Shown here: positions 17,244 to 25,120 of the stretch, piece by piece
Numbering within the stretch: the first letter of the stretch is position 1
Layout of the letters: every line of letters starts with the position of its first letter
From: Lacrimispora amygdalina
GTDB taxonomy: Bacteria; Bacillota; Clostridia; Lachnospirales; Lachnospiraceae
DNA: 51,301 nucleotides
Reading direction: 5' to 3'
Assembly: GCF_003432035.1 (NCBI RefSeq)
Contig: NZ_QOHO01000083.1
Location: 1 to 51,301 of the forward strand
The notes under the pieces: generated by a model
Database searches by the model: none
What the model saw: only the letters and a program-made list of their open reading frames with translations
What the model was told of the DNA's origin: nothing
Translations under genes and position numbers: made by a program

Positions 17244-17570
17244 ATGGGACAGTTTAACCAAGAAGAAGTTATTATGAATTTGGTTGTCAATGGAGGTGAC
17301 GGAAGAGGAAAGGCGTTAAAGGCGATAGATGCTGCAAAGGATAATCAGATGGATCTTGCAGATCAGCTTTTAAAAGAAAGCAATGAAGCGCTGTTAAAAG
17401 CTCATCAGTTTCAGACTCAATTAATCCAGGAAAATATGGGTGAGGATGGAGAAAAACCTGACCTTTTAATGGTTCATGGTCAGGATCATTTGATGACAGC
17501 AATGCTGGCTTATGATATTGCGGTAAAAATGGTAGAAATGTATCGTATCTTTTATTCTAAAAATAATTAG
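17244..17570 (+). CDS. PTS lactose/cellobiose-family EIIA component
   Basis: This 108-residue helical protein matches PTS EIIA of the lactose/cellobiose family. The phosphoacceptor region MVHGQDHLMTAM places His78 and His82 at the expected positions. EIIA takes the phosphate from HPr and gives it to EIIB. TAGGAGG at 17226-17232 supports the ATG at 17244; a TTG three bases earlier is an alternative. It is the first gene of a four-gene set (EIIA, EIIB, EIIC, GH2) behind the PTS activator. Confidence 0.92.
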   Translation: MGQFNQEEVIMNLVVNGGDGRGKALKAIDAAKDNQMDLADQLLKESNEALLKAHQFQTQLIQENMGEDGEKPDLLMVHGQDHLMTAMLAYDIAVKMVEMYRIFYSKNN

Positions 17571-17579
17571 GAGGTTACT

Positions 17580-17894
17580 ATGATATACATTACTTTAATT
17601 TGTGCTGGCGGACTTTCAACAAGTATAATGGTGAACAAAATGAAGGATGCAGCAAAAAAGAAAAATATTGAGGTTGAGATCAACGCAATGGCATCAACTG
17701 CATTTGCCTCCTATAAAAAGCCCACCGATGTACTGTTACTGGGTCCTCAGATCAACTATCTTTATGATGAGATTGTACGCGAATATGGGGCAAAAGGAAT
17801 TAAAATCAGTGTGATTAATATGATGGATTACGGTATGATGAACGGAGAAAAAGTTTTGGATACTGCCCTTCAGCTGCTGGACAAATCGGAATAA
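17580..17894 (+). CDS. PTS lactose/cellobiose-family EIIB component
   Basis: The 104-residue product has the EIIB start ITLICAGGLSTSIMV with the phosphocysteine Cys8 and a GPQINYLYDEI motif typical of the cellobiose-type EIIB. It transfers phosphate from EIIA to the sugar bound by EIIC. The gene lies nine bases after EIIA behind AGGAGG and 16 bases ahead of EIIC. Confidence 0.93.
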   Translation: MIYITLICAGGLSTSIMVNKMKDAAKKKNIEVEINAMASTAFASYKKPTDVLLLGPQINYLYDEIVREYGAKGIKISVINMMDYGMMNGEKVLDTALQLLDKSE

Positions 17895-17910
17895 TCAAAA
17901 GGAGAAGAGT

Positions 17911-19191
17911 ATGGAGAATATAAAAAACAAAGTTACCGCCTTATTTGGCCGTATCAGTCCGGTAATTAATAAAATTGGTGAAAACAAATATCTGCAGACT
18001 ATTTCCACAACCATGATGGCAACACTCGGTCCGGTTATGGTTGGATCAGTAGCAGTGCTCTTATTGGCATTTCCCATTCAGGCAGTAAAGGATTTTCTGT
18101 TAAAAACCGGAATAACACCTATTTTAGCAGTAGTGAATTCTGTTACAATCGGTGCTCTGGCTCTTTACGTTACGGTACTAATTGCCAGAAATTTAGTAAA
18201 CAGAATGCTGCCGGATGAAGATGGTTCCATGGCAGGTGCGCTGTCTTTAATGTGTTTTCTGATTATCACGCCTTTAAGCAAAACTGCAGATGGGACAGGG
18301 GCAATTCCTACCACCTGGTTAGGGGCACAGGGCGTTTTTACAGCTATGATAGTAGGACTTTTGGTAGGCAGAATATTTGTGATTTTCCGTCAGCATAACT
18401 GGACCATTAAAATGCCTGACAGCGTTCCTCCCATGGTAACCAAGACATTTGACTCTTTACTGCCCTGCTTTACAGTAGGATTTCTCTTTATTATTGTGAA
18501 CCGGATTTTTGTTGCAACTCCGTTTGGTTCCCTGCATCAGTGTATATATTCTATTATACAAAAGCCCATACAGGGAATTGGAGGTACACTGCCGGCAACC
18601 ATATTAACCAGCTTTCTGATGCAGATTCTCTGGTTCTTTGGTATTCATGGAACTAATATAGTCAGTCCTATCGTGACGCCGTTCCGTCTGGCACTTGATA
18701 CAGAAAATATGACAGCACTTGCAGCAGGAATGCCTCTTCCTAACATTGTTGGTAACGGATTTTTTAGTATTGTCTGCTGGGGAGGTTCTGCATTGGGATT
18801 GGTTTTCTGGATGCTTCGTTCCAAAAGTGAACAGTACAGACAGTTGGGTAAAGTTGCATTCATTCCTGCATTATTTGGAATTACCGAACCTGTAATTTTT
18901 GGTACACCTCTTGTATTTAATTTTGATTTTTTTATTCCGTTTGTTACAAACAATTCGATCAACCTTTGTATTGCTTATTTTCTTACTAAAATCGGTATCG
19001 TAGCACGATGCTCAGGAGTTCAGCCTATTTTCGGTCTGCCTCTGGGATTTCATGCGATGGTAGGAGGAAGTTTCTCTATTATACTCCTACAGTTATTTTT
19101 ACAGCTTATCGTTTCCCCGATTCTCTGGTACCCATGGTTTAAACGTGCAGAGAAAAAAGCGCTTTTAAGGGAGCGGCAAGAAAAGGCTTAA
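17911..19191 (+). CDS. PTS lactose/cellobiose-family EIIC permease
   Basis: A 426-residue integral membrane permease with about ten hydrophobic segments. It has the family features FFGIHGTNIVSPI and FNFDFFIPF, and GITEPVIFGTPLVFN near residue 330, a conserved loop of cellobiose/lactose EIIC proteins. It carries a disaccharide or beta-glycoside across the membrane while EIIB phosphorylates it. The sugar cannot be told from sequence. The partner hydrolase encoded next is a GH2 enzyme rather than the phospho-glycosidase (GH1 or GH4) expected with such systems. Confidence 0.92.
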   Translation: MENIKNKVTALFGRISPVINKIGENKYLQTISTTMMATLGPVMVGSVAVLLLAFPIQAVKDFLLKTGITPILAVVNSVTIGALALYVTVLIARNLVNRMLPDEDGSMAGALSLMCFLIITPLSKTADGTGAIPTTWLGAQGVFTAMIVGLLVGRIFVIFRQHNWTIKMPDSVPPMVTKTFDSLLPCFTVGFLFIIVNRIFVATPFGSLHQCIYSIIQKPIQGIGGTLPATILTSFLMQILWFFGIHGTNIVSPIVTPFRLALDTENMTALAAGMPLPNIVGNGFFSIVCWGGSALGLVFWMLRSKSEQYRQLGKVAFIPALFGITEPVIFGTPLVFNFDFFIPFVTNNSINLCIAYFLTKIGIVARCSGVQPIFGLPLGFHAMVGGSFSIILLQLFLQLIVSPILWYPWFKRAEKKALLRERQEKA

Positions 19192-19228
19192 ATGTATTAC
19201 ATAAATTTATCAATCAGGAGGTGGGCAT

Positions 19229-21439
19229 ATGCCGCGGATTACTCTGCCAATCAATCAGGACTGGTTTTTTGAAACGTATAAAGAAGTTCCAGAGGCGTTC
19301 TCCATGCAGGGAGAACCAGTCTGTCTGCCCCATACCTGGAATGTCGGCACAAATCAAGACTATCATAGGGGAACTTATGCTTATACGAAGGAGCTTGTGC
19401 TGGACAGGGAGCTTAAGGGAAATGAACTTTATCTTGAATTCCTGGGAGCCAATATCGTTTGTACCGTATATTTAAATCAGGAATTCATAGGAACCCACAG
19501 AGGCGGATATTCCACTTTCCGATTTGACATTACGAACCATTTCCGTTGGGATGGAAAAAATCTTCTTACCGTATTGGTGGATAACCGGCAGACGGAAGAT
19601 GTCTCTCCTCTCATGGGAGACTTCACCATGTTCGGCGGCATATACAGGGAGGTAAATGTTATTGCAGTACCAAAGATCCATTTTGATCTGCTTCATTATG
19701 GTTCTCCCGGAATTAAGCTTCTGACGGAAATGAATGGAGAGGCGGAAGGCGTTCTTACTCTGGAAGCATTTATAAAGGAAAAGGGGTGTGAAACTGTAAC
19801 CTACTCTCTTTATGATCCATCTGGAAATCTGGTATTGAAACAAACCGTGCCGGCATCAGATAAATGGAACAGATTTACCATATCAGATCCTGTGCTGTGG
19901 AATGGCATGAAAAGCCCGGCTCTGTATCGTCTGCAGGCAGTCTTGTCTGCAGGCGGACAGGATTATGATGAGATAGAGCTGACCTGCGGATTCCGGTATT
20001 TTAAAATGACTGCGGATGGAGGAATGTATTTAAATGGGGAGCACATCCGCCTTCATGGAGTTGGAATTCACCAGGACAGGGAAGGCTGCGGCAATGCAGT
20101 TGAGAGAAAAGACCGGGAGGAAGATTTTGCACTGATCCGCCAGATGGGAGCCGATATGATCCGTCTTACCCACTATCCTCATGCTCCTTATATTTATGAT
20201 ATGTGTGACAGAGATGGTTTTGTAGTCTGGAGTGAAATTCCATTGCTGAGTCTGACCGATAACAAAAAACTGTTTGAAAATGCATGTCAGCAATTAACGG
20301 AACTAATTCTTCAAAACTGCCATCATCCATCGGTTTTTTTCTGGGGAATACAAAATGAAATTGCCATGTTTGGCGAGAATTCATATATGTATGAAACTGT
20401 GGAGAAACTGAACGTGCTTGCCAGGGAGTTAGATGGAACCAGGCTGACCGCCTGCGCAAATTTAAAAAATGTGGAACCGGAAAGTAAGATGAACCGGATA
20501 ACTGATATAGTGGGATATAATTTATACTATGGCTGGTACTATGGAGAAATTCAGGACTACCAGGATTTCTTTGATAGATTTAGGAAAGAAAATCCTGATG
20601 TCTGCCTTGGTATTTCCGAATATGGAGTGGATTGTAATCTTGGCTTTCACAGTGATGCTCCGAAACGAAAAGATTATTCAGAAGAGTATCAGTGTCTTTT
20701 CCATGAAAAAGCATATGGGATTTTTGAAAATAATCCATGGCTGTGGGGAAGTGTAATCTGGAATATGTTCGATTTTGGCAGTGCAATCCGGGATGAGGGA
20801 GGCACGAAAGGGAAGAATGCCAAAGGACTGGTAAGCTATGACCGGTCCATAAAGAAGGATGCTTTTTATTATTATAAGGCATGCTGGAGCAGTGAACCTT
20901 TTGTTCATGTGACAGGAAGGCGATATGACAGGCGCTGGCAGAAAACAGTTGAAATAAAAGTATACTCCAATCAATCCAAAGTTGGACTGTATGTGAATGG
21001 AAAATCTGTGGGAGAATTAACGGGAGAACGCATATTCATATTTAAAGGCATTAGTCTTTTGGATGGAGAAAACCGGATTGAAGCGGTATGCGGAGGACTT
21101 CATGATGAAATAATATTAAAAAAGGTCCAGGAGCCGGTACAGGAATTTACCTATATTGACCCGAATCCTGGTTTTAATGTTAAAAACTGGTTTCTTGATG
21201 AAAGTGAGGAATTATCTCAGGATCTTTACTATTCCCTATGGGATACAGTCGGAGCTTTAAAGGAAAATCCGGATGCCTGGAAGATCTTAAAAGACGATCT
21301 GCCCAGGCTCTGGGAGGACCCCACATTTGAAAAGAGGGTTCATTATGAGCTGTTTAAGCTGATTAACCGGAGAAGCAGTGCCTTTGATGAGAGTAAAGTA
21401 AAAGAAGTAAATGAGAAACTAATGAAAATAAGAAAATAA
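19229..21439 (+). CDS. Glycoside hydrolase family 2 protein
   Basis: The 736-residue enzyme has the GH2 order: sugar-binding jelly roll (about 1-170), immunoglobulin-like domain (about 170-265) and TIM barrel. The acid/base glutamate is Glu377 in WGIQNE and the nucleophile is Glu464 in ISEYG. GH2 includes beta-galactosidases, beta-glucuronidases and beta-mannosidases; the specificity is not clear. There is no signal peptide, so it acts in the cytoplasm, presumably on what the adjacent PTS imports. The last 75 residues, rich in charged helices, do not look like a standard GH2 domain. AGGAGGTGGGC precedes the ATG. A terminator follows. Confidence 0.9.
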   Translation: MPRITLPINQDWFFETYKEVPEAFSMQGEPVCLPHTWNVGTNQDYHRGTYAYTKELVLDRELKGNELYLEFLGANIVCTVYLNQEFIGTHRGGYSTFRFDITNHFRWDGKNLLTVLVDNRQTEDVSPLMGDFTMFGGIYREVNVIAVPKIHFDLLHYGSPGIKLLTEMNGEAEGVLTLEAFIKEKGCETVTYSLYDPSGNLVLKQTVPASDKWNRFTISDPVLWNGMKSPALYRLQAVLSAGGQDYDEIELTCGFRYFKMTADGGMYLNGEHIRLHGVGIHQDREGCGNAVERKDREEDFALIRQMGADMIRLTHYPHAPYIYDMCDRDGFVVWSEIPLLSLTDNKKLFENACQQLTELILQNCHHPSVFFWGIQNEIAMFGENSYMYETVEKLNVLARELDGTRLTACANLKNVEPESKMNRITDIVGYNLYYGWYYGEIQDYQDFFDRFRKENPDVCLGISEYGVDCNLGFHSDAPKRKDYSEEYQCLFHEKAYGIFENNPWLWGSVIWNMFDFGSAIRDEGGTKGKNAKGLVSYDRSIKKDAFYYYKACWSSEPFVHVTGRRYDRRWQKTVEIKVYSNQSKVGLYVNGKSVGELTGERIFIFKGISLLDGENRIEAVCGGLHDEIILKKVQEPVQEFTYIDPNPGFNVKNWFLDESEELSQDLYYSLWDTVGALKENPDAWKILKDDLPRLWEDPTFEKRVHYELFKLINRRSSAFDESKVKEVNEKLMKIRK

Positions 21440-21453
21440 GTTACCATTGACGA

Positions 21454-21490
21454 GGAGATACGCCATCACGGTTGTATCTCCTTGAATTTT
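21454..21490 (+). terminator. Terminator after the GH2 gene
   Basis: GGAGATAC (21454-21461) pairs with GTATCTCC (21474-21481) across a 12-base loop and is followed by TTGAATTTTT. The T-tract is interrupted, so it may be moderately efficient. Confidence 0.65.
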
Positions 21491-21542
21491 TGCTGAGTGG
21501 GAAAGATGTGATCATAATGGCAAAAATATTTTAATAAAAAGC

Positions 21543-21571
21543 TTGACAACGAACAAAAGTTAGATTATACT
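21543..21571 (+). promoter_or_regulatory. Promoter of the feo operon
   Basis: TTGACA (21543-21548) and TATACT (21566-21571) are 17 bases apart, an almost ideal sigma-A promoter. Its -10 element lies inside the dyad at 21558-21575. Confidence 0.85.
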
Positions 21572-21575
21572 AACT
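21558..21575. promoter_or_regulatory. Iron-locus dyad, copy 1 (feoA promoter operator)
   Basis: AGTTAG-ATTATA-CTAACT is a perfect 6-bp inverted repeat with a 6-base centre and overlaps the -10 element of the feo promoter. Two related sites occur at 22090-22107 and 25081-25098. A repressor bound here would block transcription. Confidence 0.7.
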
Positions 21576-21587
21576 GATGAGAAATGG

Positions 21588-21606
21588 GAATGATTATCAA
21601 TAATAA
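21588..21606. promoter_or_regulatory. Fur-box-like sequence downstream of the feo promoter
   Basis: Read on the minus strand, TGATAATCATT (complement of 21591-21601 region AATGATTATCA) equals the 11-base core of the classical Fur consensus. The flanks match only partly. It lies just after the expected transcription start of the feo operon. Confidence 0.5.
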
Positions 21607-21624
21607 AATGAAAGAAGATGATAC

Positions 21625-21840
21625 ATGATGCCTTTAACAATGGTGAAAGCAGGAGAGCCTAACGTAATTCGTAAAATCGGCGGCAAAGAAGAGACAAGAC
21701 GTTTTCTGGAAAACCTGGGTTTTGTTACCGGCGGAATTGTGACTGTTGTTTCTGAAATAAGCGGAAACATGATTGTTAACGTAAAAGATTCCAGAGTCGC
21801 CATAGGCAAAGATATGGCTAATAAAATCATGGTGGAATAA
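21625..21840 (+). CDS. feoA: FeoA-domain protein, first copy
   Basis: A 71-residue SH3-like FeoA protein (MPLTMVKAGEPNVIRKIGG; ENLGFVTGGIVTVVSE). FeoA is a small cytoplasmic partner of the ferrous iron transporter FeoB. Two ATG codons are adjacent (21625 and 21628) and either could be used. The ribosome binding site is weak (AAAGAAG). The gene is the first of the feo operon, and a second, more diverged FeoA follows 15 bases later. Confidence 0.9.
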   Translation: MMPLTMVKAGEPNVIRKIGGKEETRRFLENLGFVTGGIVTVVSEISGNMIVNVKDSRVAIGKDMANKIMVE

Positions 21841-21855
21841 AAAGGAGAAAAGGCG

Positions 21856-22074
21856 ATGACATTAAAGGAGATTCCATGCGGTAAAACCGTGAAGGTAACC
21901 AAATTAAGCGGAGAAGGTCCCGTTAAAAGAAGAATTATGGATATGGGAATCACAAAAGGTGTTGATATTTTTGTGAGAAAGGTAGCTCCTCTTGGTGATC
22001 CGGTTGAAGTAACCGTCAGAGGTTATGAGCTGTCTTTGCGAAAAGCGGATGCAGAAATGATCATTGTGGAGTAA
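21856..22074 (+). CDS. feoA: FeoA-domain protein, second copy
   Basis: A 72-residue FeoA with the usual pattern MTLKEIPCGKTVKVTKLSGEG, RRIMDMGITKG and GYELSLRKADAEMIIVE. It is closer to canonical FeoA than the first copy. AAGGAGAAAAGG precedes the ATG. Paired FeoA proteins ahead of FeoB are common in clostridia, and their division of labour is not established. A dyad at 22090-22107 separates it from feoB. Confidence 0.92.
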   Translation: MTLKEIPCGKTVKVTKLSGEGPVKRRIMDMGITKGVDIFVRKVAPLGDPVEVTVRGYELSLRKADAEMIIVE

Positions 22075-22089
22075 TTTTTTTTACATATT

Positions 22090-22107
22090 AGTTAGGTAAG
22101 ACTAATA
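22090..22107. promoter_or_regulatory. Iron-locus dyad, copy 2 (between feoA and feoB)
   Basis: AGTTAG-GTAAGA-CTAATA keeps the 6-6-6 layout of the promoter site, with two changes in the right arm. Extended outward, ATTAGT and ACTAAT also form an inverted repeat. It lies about 40 bases ahead of feoB, so feoB may have separate control. Confidence 0.6.
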
Positions 22108-22147
22108 CGAGACAAATCAATTGCTGACAGGCAGAAAGAGGTAGAGT

Positions 22148-24331
22148 ATGTCAATTAAAATTGCATTAGCAGGTAATCCCAACTGCGGTAAGACGACGTT
22201 GTTTAATGCACTGACGGGATCAAATCAGTTTGTGGGGAACTGGCCGGGCGTTACCGTAGAGAAAAAAGAAGGAAAGTTAAAAGGCCATAAAGATGTAATT
22301 ATCATGGATCTTCCGGGTATTTATTCTCTCTCTCCCTACACACTGGAAGAAGTGGTGGCGAGAAATTATTTAATCGGAGAACGGCCTGATGCGATTTTGA
22401 ATATCGTGGACGGTACCAACATAGAACGAAATCTATACTTATCCACCCAGCTTATGGAGCTTGGAATTCCTGTTATCATGGCAGTCAACATGATGGACAT
22501 CGTGGAAAAGAGCGGGGATAAGATTCATATAAACAAATTAAGTGAAAAGCTTGGCTGTGAAGTAGTGGAGATATCCGCGCTTAAGGGAACTGGAATTCAG
22601 AAAGCCGCTGAAAAAGCAGTGGCTCTTGCATCCCAGAAGAACAGCAAACCGCCTGTACATAAATTTGCAGTTGAAGTAGAATCGGTTCTGGATTCCATTG
22701 AAGAGAAACTGGGCAGTGACATACCCGAAGAACAGAAGCGCTTCTTTGCCATTAAGCTGCTGGAAAAGGATGAAAAAATCCAGACTCAGATGAAACGTGT
22801 GCCTGATGTGACAGAAGAGATCACAAGGATTGAGCGTGAACTGGATGATGATACAGAGAGTATTATAACAAATGAGCGGTATGTGTATATTTCCTCCATC
22901 ATTGACCAGTGTTTTACAAGGAATAAAAAGAACGGCCTGACCGTATCAGATAAGATTGACCGGATCGTTACCAACCGGTTCCTGGCTCTGCCGATCTTTG
23001 CAGCTGTGATGTTTCTTGTATACTATGTTTCTGTTACAACCGTTGGTACATGGGCCACTGACTGGGCCAATGACGGGCTTTTCGGCGAAGGCTTCAGTTT
23101 CTTTGGTATTGATGTTCCAGGTGTACCTGCAGTAGTGGGAGGTATATTAACTGCAGTTGGATGCGCAGACTGGCTCCAGGGTTTGATTCTTGATGGAATC
23201 GTAGCTGGTGTAGGAGCAGTTTTAGGTTTTGTACCTCAGATGCTGGTACTCTTTATCTTCCTTGCATTTTTGGAAAGCTGCGGCTATATGGCCCGCGTAG
23301 CATTTATCATGGACCGTATCTTCCGTAAATTTGGTCTTTCCGGTAAATCCTTTATTCCGATGCTGATCGGTACCGGATGCGGCGTACCTGGAGTTATGGC
23401 TTCCCGTACCATTGAAAATGATCGTGACCGTAAGATGACGATTATGACAACAACCTTTATTCCCTGCGGTGCCAAGCTTCCGATTATCGCACTGATTGCA
23501 GGTGCACTTTTTGGCGGAGCTTCCTGGGTTGCACCAAGTGCTTATTTTGTGGGAATTGCAGCAATTATCTGTTCCGGTATCATTTTAAAGAAGACCAAGA
23601 TGTTTGCTGGTGATCCGGCGCCTTTCGTTATGGAGCTCCCGGCTTACCATATGCCTACAGCAGGAAATGTTTTAAGAAGTATGTGGGAACGCGGCTGGTC
23701 CTTTATTAAGAAAGCAGGAACAATCATTTTATTATCTACCATCGTTGTATGGTTTACTTCCTATTTCGGCTGGGTAGACGGCCAGTTTAGAATGCTGGAA
23801 GCGATGGAACTTGATCACAGTATTCTTGCAAAGATGGGAAGCGCAATCAGCTGGCTCTTTATTCCTCTTGGCTGGGGAGACTGGAAGTCTGCAGTAGCAG
23901 CCATCACCGGACTGGTAGCAAAAGAAAACGTAGTTGGGACCTTCGGTATTCTCTACGGCTTTGCAGAAGTTGCAGAAGACGGTTCAGAGATCTGGGGTAC
24001 TCTTGCAGGCAGTATGACAGCAGTTGCTGCTTATTCCTTCCTTGTATTCAATCTTCTCTGTGCACCATGTTTTGCTGCAATGGGAGCCATCAAACGGGAG
24101 ATGAATAATGCCAGATGGTTCTGGTTTGCAGTGGGATATCAGACGCTTCTGGCTTATGTAGTAGCGCTTTGCGTCTATCAGGTAGGAACCTTAATAACTA
24201 CCGGTTCCTTTGGATTCTTTACCGTAGTGGCATTTGCACTGATTGCAGGTTTCATCTATCTGCTTGTCAGACCTTTAAAAGAAAAAAGCGGATCAAAAGT
24301 AAAATTAACAAGTGTCGCCGGTGCTAAATAA
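22148..24331 (+). CDS. feoB: Ferrous iron transporter B
   Basis: The 727-residue FeoB has an N-terminal GTPase domain (P-loop GNPNCGKTTLFNAL, switch region NWPGVTVEKKEG, G3 DLPGIYSL, G4 NMMD), a helical spacer, and a membrane region from about residue 280 with two gate repeats (LAFLESCGYMARVAFIMD, GTGCGVPGVMASRTIEN, CGAKLPIIALIAG). It imports Fe(II) under anoxic conditions. The gene follows two feoA genes and a dyad operator and precedes a Cys-rich FeoB-associated peptide. All motifs are intact. Confidence 0.97.
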   Translation: MSIKIALAGNPNCGKTTLFNALTGSNQFVGNWPGVTVEKKEGKLKGHKDVIIMDLPGIYSLSPYTLEEVVARNYLIGERPDAILNIVDGTNIERNLYLSTQLMELGIPVIMAVNMMDIVEKSGDKIHINKLSEKLGCEVVEISALKGTGIQKAAEKAVALASQKNSKPPVHKFAVEVESVLDSIEEKLGSDIPEEQKRFFAIKLLEKDEKIQTQMKRVPDVTEEITRIERELDDDTESIITNERYVYISSIIDQCFTRNKKNGLTVSDKIDRIVTNRFLALPIFAAVMFLVYYVSVTTVGTWATDWANDGLFGEGFSFFGIDVPGVPAVVGGILTAVGCADWLQGLILDGIVAGVGAVLGFVPQMLVLFIFLAFLESCGYMARVAFIMDRIFRKFGLSGKSFIPMLIGTGCGVPGVMASRTIENDRDRKMTIMTTTFIPCGAKLPIIALIAGALFGGASWVAPSAYFVGIAAIICSGIILKKTKMFAGDPAPFVMELPAYHMPTAGNVLRSMWERGWSFIKKAGTIILLSTIVVWFTSYFGWVDGQFRMLEAMELDHSILAKMGSAISWLFIPLGWGDWKSAVAAITGLVAKENVVGTFGILYGFAEVAEDGSEIWGTLAGSMTAVAAYSFLVFNLLCAPCFAAMGAIKREMNNARWFWFAVGYQTLLAYVVALCVYQVGTLITTGSFGFFTVVAFALIAGFIYLLVRPLKEKSGSKVKLTSVAGAK

Positions 24332-24347
24332 TCCGGCAATCAGAATA

Positions 24348-24372
24348 GAGCCTGCATTATTTATGCAGGCTC
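24348..24372 (+). other. Hairpin between feoB and the Cys-rich peptide gene
   Basis: GAGCCTGCAT (24348-24357) and ATGCAGGCTC (24363-24372) pair perfectly around TATTT. No T-tract follows and the next ribosome binding site begins nine bases later. It may act as an mRNA processing or stability element or a weak attenuator rather than a terminator. Confidence 0.6.
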
Positions 24373-24392
24373 AAGATATCAGGAGGTATTAT

Positions 24393-24530
24393 ATGGGAAC
24401 ATTAGCAGTATCGGCAGTTGTCATCGGAGTGGTGGCAATGATTATAAGAAGCATGATTCGAGATAAGAAAAACGGAAAATCCATTCAGTGCGGCGGGCAG
24501 TGCAAAGACTGCGGAGGACATTGCCACTAA
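24393..24530 (+). CDS. FeoB-associated Cys-rich membrane peptide
   Basis: This 45-residue peptide has one N-terminal membrane segment (about residues 3-20), a basic stretch, and a C-terminus with four cysteines and two histidines (CGGQCKDCGGHCH). Such FeoB-associated Cys-rich peptides follow feoB in many anaerobes and probably help deliver or sense iron, though this has not been proven. The start at 24393 follows AGGAGG at 24381-24386. It is separated from feoB by a hairpin. Confidence 0.88.
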   Translation: MGTLAVSAVVIGVVAMIIRSMIRDKKNGKSIQCGGQCKDCGGHCH

Positions 24531-24583
24531 CGGGTGATATCTGGTTTTCATACTATATTATACTTCTAAACGGAGGTGCCAAA

Positions 24584-25075
24584 ATGGAAATGCACACAAA
24601 CATCAGTGAAAAGAGAAAAACAGCTGACTCCAGAAGCTATCACAGAACCAAGATGCAGAAGGAGCTTATTATTGAAAGACTGAAGGGAAAGGGCTGCAGA
24701 ATCACAAAGCAGCGCCTCACACTATTAGATATTATTCTGGAGCATGAATGCTCCAGCTGTAAAGAAATCTATTATAAAGCTTCAAGAGTTGATGAGAGTA
24801 TCGGTGCTGCAACTGTTTATCGTATGGTAAATGTCCTGGAGGAAATCGGGGCGATCAGCAGAAAGAACATGTATAAGATCGCTTATTCCGACAGCTGTTC
24901 CATGGAGGATGCCTGTACGGTTATACTGGATGATCAGACCACCTTTCATCTGTCTGCCAAAAACTGGAATTCTGTTGTAAAAGCAGGATTATCAGCCTGC
25001 GGTTATTTGGATAATCAGAAAATAACCTCAATTTCCATAAAGCCTTGTGAATGTGAAAATGCCGGTTGCTACTAA
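24584..25075 (+). CDS. Fur-family regulator, atypical metal-binding region
   Basis: The 163-residue protein has the Fur winged helix: GCRITKQRLTLLDIIL and GAATVYRMVNVLEEIGAI. The dimerisation half is diverged. The His-rich HHHxH segment of true Fur is absent; instead there are HECSSC in the DNA-binding half and a CECENAGC tail that could bind metal. An iron- or metal-responsive repressor of the feo genes is the natural inference from its position. The start at 24584 follows GGAGGTG (24572-24578); an ATG at 24488 would overlap the upstream gene in another frame. Dyad copy 3 lies just after its stop. Confidence 0.82.
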   Translation: MEMHTNISEKRKTADSRSYHRTKMQKELIIERLKGKGCRITKQRLTLLDIILEHECSSCKEIYYKASRVDESIGAATVYRMVNVLEEIGAISRKNMYKIAYSDSCSMEDACTVILDDQTTFHLSAKNWNSVVKAGLSACGYLDNQKITSISIKPCECENAGCY

Positions 25076-25080
25076 CTTTG

Positions 25081-25098
25081 AGTTAGCATATGCTAACT
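25081..25098. promoter_or_regulatory. Iron-locus dyad, copy 3 (before the HD-GYP gene)
   Basis: AGTTAG-CATATG-CTAACT is a perfect 18-base palindrome with the same arms as the feo promoter site. A further CTAACT at 25072-25077 pairs with the left arm. It starts five bases after the Fur homologue stop and 23 bases ahead of the next gene. Confidence 0.65.
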
Positions 25099-25120
25099 GG
25101 TAAAGCGGGTATAAAAGAAC

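Noticed and set aside
24488-24583. Upstream start for the Fur homologue
   Set aside because: The extension overlaps the Cys-rich peptide gene in another frame and lacks a ribosome binding site, whereas GGAGGTG precedes 24584.
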